Positions 4,234 to 6,612 of a stretch of 6,612 nucleotides of DNA are shown piece after piece; the first letter of the stretch is position 1, and each line of letters starts with the position of its first letter. Position numbers and translations under genes: made by a program. The notes beneath the pieces are model-generated. The model did not search any database. It was given only the letters and a program-made list of their open reading frames with translations, and was not told the origin of the DNA. Location: assembly GCA_019348335.1 (NCBI GenBank), contig JAHWJR010000103.1, positions 1 through 6,612 on the forward strand. The letters run 5' to 3'. Source of the DNA: Actinomycetota bacterium (lineage in GTDB: Bacteria; Actinomycetota; Acidimicrobiia; Acidimicrobiales; CADCSY01).

Positions 4234-5226
4234 GTGCACGTGGTCGCCGCGCCCGACAAGTTCCGGGGGACGGCGTCGGCGCGCGACGTGGCCGCCGCCG
4301 TGGCCGAGGTGGCGCGAGCCTGCGGCTGCACCTGCGACGAAGTGCCCGTGGCCGACGGCGGTGAGGGCACGCTGGAGGCCCTCGGCGGGCCCAACCGGAC
4401 CTCGACGGTCACCGGCCCCCTGGGAGATCCCGTGCCGGCGGCGTGGCGCCGGGCCGGGCGCACGGCGGTGCTGGAGATGGCGCTCGCCTCGGGGCTCGAG
4501 CTCGTCGGTGGCCCCGAGACCAACGACCCGGTGGCGGCCGCCACCTTCGGCACCGGCGAGCTGGTGGCTGCCGCCCTCGATGCCGGGTGCCGCCGGGTGA
4601 TCCTCGGCGTGGGGGGCTCCGCCTCCACCGACGGTGGCCTCGGCGCCGTCCGTGCCCTGGAGCCGGTGTCCCGCCTGGCGGGCGTGGAGCTGGTGGTGGC
4701 GTGTGACGTGCGCATCACCTTCCTCGACGCCGCCCCCGTCTTCGCTCCCCAGAAGGGCGCCACTCCCGCCCAGGTCGAGCTGCTGCGCCGGCGACTCGAA
4801 CGGCTGGCCCAGGTCTACGAGCAGACCTACGGCGTCGACGTCCGCATGCTGGAGGGCTCGGGAGCGGCGGGCGGGCTTGCCGGGGGCCTGGCCGCGGTCG
4901 GGGCCCGCCTGGTGCCCGGCTTCGACGTGGTGGCCGACGAGCTGGAGCTCCACGAACGTCTCGAGGGAGCCGATCTGGCCGTCGCCGGCGAGGGCTTTCT
5001 CGACGAGCAGTCGTTCGCCGGCAAGGCGGTGGGCGGCGTGGTGGAGCTGGCCACGGCGGCGGGCGTGCCGGTGCTGGCGGTGGCCGGTGAGGTCCTGGAC
5101 GACGTGGTGGTCCCCGACGGGGTCGAGGTCGTCTCCCTCGTCGAGCGCTTCGGCCGGGACCGCGCCGTGGGCGCCACCTTGTCCTGCGTCGGGGAGGTGG
5201 TGGCCGAGCGGCTGGCCCGGGGATGA
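4234..5226 (+). CDS. Glycerate kinase (GarK/GlxK family, PF02595), shortened
   Basis: A 330-residue ATP-dependent glycerate kinase that phosphorylates D-glycerate to a phosphoglycerate (2-phosphoglycerate in most studied members). Family motifs run in order: APDKFRGTASA (6-16), VPVADGGEGT (37-46), NDPVAAATFGTGEL (97-110), GVGGSASTDGG (125-135), CDV (157-159), FAPQKGAT (170-177), GSGAAGGLAGGL (208-219) and AGEGFLDEQSFAGKAVGGV (251-269). The protein is short: E. coli GarK has 381 residues. About 25 are missing between STDGG and CDV, and the usual NPL.G..GA after CDV reads ITFLDAAP. The remaining core is intact, so I call it functional. GTG 4234 is right because the first motif follows immediately. 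It is divergent from otsA and has 50 bp to the next gene. Confidence 0.9.
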   Translation: MHVVAAPDKFRGTASARDVAAAVAEVARACGCTCDEVPVADGGEGTLEALGGPNRTSTVTGPLGDPVPAAWRRAGRTAVLEMALASGLELVGGPETNDPVAAATFGTGELVAAALDAGCRRVILGVGGSASTDGGLGAVRALEPVSRLAGVELVVACDVRITFLDAAPVFAPQKGATPAQVELLRRRLERLAQVYEQTYGVDVRMLEGSGAAGGLAGGLAAVGARLVPGFDVVADELELHERLEGADLAVAGEGFLDEQSFAGKAVGGVVELATAAGVPVLAVAGEVLDDVVVPDGVEVVSLVERFGRDRAVGATLSCVGEVVAERLARG

Positions 5227-5240
5227 CGGTGGCCGATTCG

Positions 5241-5270
5241 TGTACAGGGCACCCTTTCCGCTCCTAGCCT
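5241..5270 (+). promoter_or_regulatory. Promoter of the leaderless permease gene
   Basis: TGTACA (5241-5246, four of six matches to TTGACA) and TAGCCT (5265-5270, TANNNT) are separated by 18 bases. Exactly six bases then lead to the ATG at 5277, so the predicted transcript begins at the A of that codon. This is the clearest promoter in the window, and it decides the start of the permease gene. Confidence 0.65.
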
Positions 5271-5276
5271 GTGGAA

Positions 5277-6605
5277 ATGGGCGAGCGCATCCGGCGCGCC
5301 GGGCAGGTGGCCTGGGCACTCGTCGGGCTGGCCGTTCTCCTGAGCCTCCTCGGGTTCATCGGTTGGTGGCTGCGGGTGGTGTGGCCACCGTTGATCCTCG
5401 CCGGCGCCATCGTCTTCCTGCTCAACCCCGGCGTGACCGCGCTGCACCGCCGGCACGTCCCCCGGGTCGCAGGTACTGCCCTCAGCTACCTCGCTTTCTT
5501 CGCCGTCATCGGCCTCACCGTCCTGGTCGTGGCCCCGCTGGCGGCCGACCAGGCCGACGAGCTCTCGGCCGAGCTGCCCCAAGTCCGCGCCGACGTGGAG
5601 CGCTGGATCAACGACCGTGCCGAGCAGTCCAAGAACTGGGTGATCAGCTTTCCCAGCGTGGGCGAGCTGGAGGACGAGGTCGGCGGTGGCCAGGGAGCGG
5701 GGATCGGCCGCACCCTCGACGCCGCCCGCGACGTCGGCGAGCGCCTGTTCCACGTGGCCATCATCTTGATCCTGGCGCCCATCATCGCCTTCTACCTGCT
5801 CGTCGACCTCCCCCGGTTGCGCCAGCTGGCCGAGCAGTTGGTGCCCGCCGAGGCCCGGGACGAGGTGCTGGTGGTCGCCAACCGGCTCAACCGGGCGGTC
5901 GGCGGGTTCTTCCGGGGACAGCTGCTGGTGGCCCTCATCGTCGGGGCGATGGTGTCGATCGGCTTGGCCCTGATCGACCTGCCGTTCTGGCTCATCGTGG
6001 GCATGATCGCCGGGCTGTTCAACCTGGTGCCGCTGATCGGCCCGTGGGTCGGCGCCGTGCCCGGGATCCTCATCGCCCTGACCACCCGGGACATCTCCAC
6101 CGCGGTGTGGGTGGGGGCGATCATGGCCGGCGCCCAGCAGGTGGACAACCACTTCATCAGTCCACTCGTCATGCAGCGTGCCGTCCGGCTCCATCCAGCG
6201 GCGGTGATGCTCGCCCTGCTGGCGGGCGGCACCATCGGCGGGTTCTTCGGCCTGCTCATCGCCGTCCCCGCCGCCGCGGTGCTGAAGATCGTGCTCGGGC
6301 ACCTCTGGCACACCTACGTACTGGGCGAGCCGCTGGTCCGAGTGGAGGCAGCGGCCGAAGCGGACGAGAGCGATCCCGCCCGGGGGATCGTGCGCCAGGT
6401 CACCGATGAGGCCCTCCAGCCCGCACCCGACGAGGTCGCCGATGCCGGCGACGGCTCCCGCCCCGACGGCAGTGTTCCGGAGCCGAAGCCGGAGCCCGAG
6501 CCGGTGGCCACCGTCGGCGCGGTGGCGGAGGTCGACGGCGCCGGGCCCGAGCCGGACGAGGGTGGCGAGGCCACGTCGACCCCGGTCGGTCAGGGTCGCC
6601 GGTAG
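5277..6605 (+). CDS. AI-2E family transporter (PF01594)
   Basis: A 442-residue inner-membrane permease of the AI-2E/YdiK/PerM family. Hydrophobic segments lie at about 11-30, 33-50, 67-88, 157-177, 213-233, 236-254, 255-270 and 305-340. An extracytoplasmic-type soluble region (about 90-155) follows the third, as is usual for the family. Signature stretches are FNLVPLIGPWVGAVPGI (248-264), QQVDNHFISPLVMQRAV (287-303) and LHPAAVMLALLAGG (305-318), then GLLIAVPAAAVLKI (325-338). Members have been linked to autoinducer-2 export or sodium/proton antiport; the substrate here is unknown. About 90 residues (353-442) form an acidic Pro/Glu-rich tail that is probably disordered. I chose ATG 5277 over GTG 5271, because GTG would directly abut the -10 element. 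Confidence 0.9.
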   Translation: MGERIRRAGQVAWALVGLAVLLSLLGFIGWWLRVVWPPLILAGAIVFLLNPGVTALHRRHVPRVAGTALSYLAFFAVIGLTVLVVAPLAADQADELSAELPQVRADVERWINDRAEQSKNWVISFPSVGELEDEVGGGQGAGIGRTLDAARDVGERLFHVAIILILAPIIAFYLLVDLPRLRQLAEQLVPAEARDEVLVVANRLNRAVGGFFRGQLLVALIVGAMVSIGLALIDLPFWLIVGMIAGLFNLVPLIGPWVGAVPGILIALTTRDISTAVWVGAIMAGAQQVDNHFISPLVMQRAVRLHPAAVMLALLAGGTIGGFFGLLIAVPAAAVLKIVLGHLWHTYVLGEPLVRVEAAAEADESDPARGIVRQVTDEALQPAPDEVADAGDGSRPDGSVPEPKPEPEPVATVGAVAEVDGAGPEPDEGGEATSTPVGQGRR

Positions 6606-6612
6606 CCCGCCA

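Noticed and set aside
4137..4763. N-terminal extension of otsA by about 209 residues into the divergent glycerate kinase gene
   Set aside because: The extension is Ser/Pro/Arg/Ala-rich with no domain, lies wholly antisense to conserved kinase motifs, and OtsA homology starts at NVVIVSNRGP. The -10 element directly before GTG 4136 gives a normal 472-residue enzyme.
4141..5319. 392-residue open frame on the minus strand
   Set aside because: It is antisense to the glycerate kinase, rich in His, Gly and Arg, with no recognisable motif. High GC removes stops and makes such frames common.
4827..6311. 494-residue open frame on the minus strand
   Set aside because: Its His/Asp/Gln/Gly-rich composition is typical of reading GC-rich codons backwards, and it is antisense to a clear permease and kinase.
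4634..6409. 591-residue plus-strand open frame across the kinase and permease
   Set aside because: It is out of frame with both well-supported genes and composed largely of Arg, Pro, Ala, Ser and Trp. It is an overlapping shadow.

Overview
The window is high-GC DNA (roughly 70-75% G+C by eye) with actinobacterial gene content: a DUF3263 protein paired with a LytR_C-domain protein, a trehalose-6-phosphate synthase and phosphatase, a PF02595-type glycerate kinase and an AI-2E family permease. Several genes look leaderless, with a TANNNT-type -10 a few bases before the start codon, which also fits Actinomycetota. My best guess is a deep-branching actinobacterium of the Acidimicrobiia type, but the class is a guess from memory of similar gene sets.

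Layout. Positions 1-54 hold the 3' part of a tRNA-Thr (anticodon TGT), cut by the window edge. Positions 55-234 have no gene but carry a cluster of short perfect hairpins, three of them identical. Then come a DUF3263 gene (235-498) and a membrane-anchored LytR_C gene (495-1070), overlapping by GTGA. This pair matches Rv0430-Rv0431 (virR) of Mycobacterium tuberculosis. It converges on a minus-strand lipoprotein gene (1110-1943), with a GC-rich hairpin between them.

The lipoprotein gene is divergent from otsB (1971-2726) across only 27 bp, where two opposed -10 elements appear to share the same TA. otsB and otsA (minus, 2718-4136) converge and overlap by 9 bp, and both stop codons lie inside one perfect hairpin. 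otsA is divergent from a glycerate kinase (4234-5226) across 97 bp that contain a leaderless promoter on each strand and a 9-bp inverted repeat. A permease gene (5277-6605) with its own promoter closes the window.

How the genes work together. OtsA would join nucleotide-sugar glucose to glucose-6-phosphate and OtsB would remove the phosphate, giving trehalose, a stress and osmotic protectant. Glycerate kinase feeds glycerate into lower glycolysis; any tie to trehalose or glucosylglycerate osmolytes is speculation from position. The DUF3263/LytR_C pair is probably an envelope-related unit. I see no mobile element, CRISPR array, toxin-antitoxin or defence module. The content is ordinary chromosomal housekeeping, and the points of interest are the compact transcription architecture, the SKN-type OtsA and the shortened glycerate kinase.
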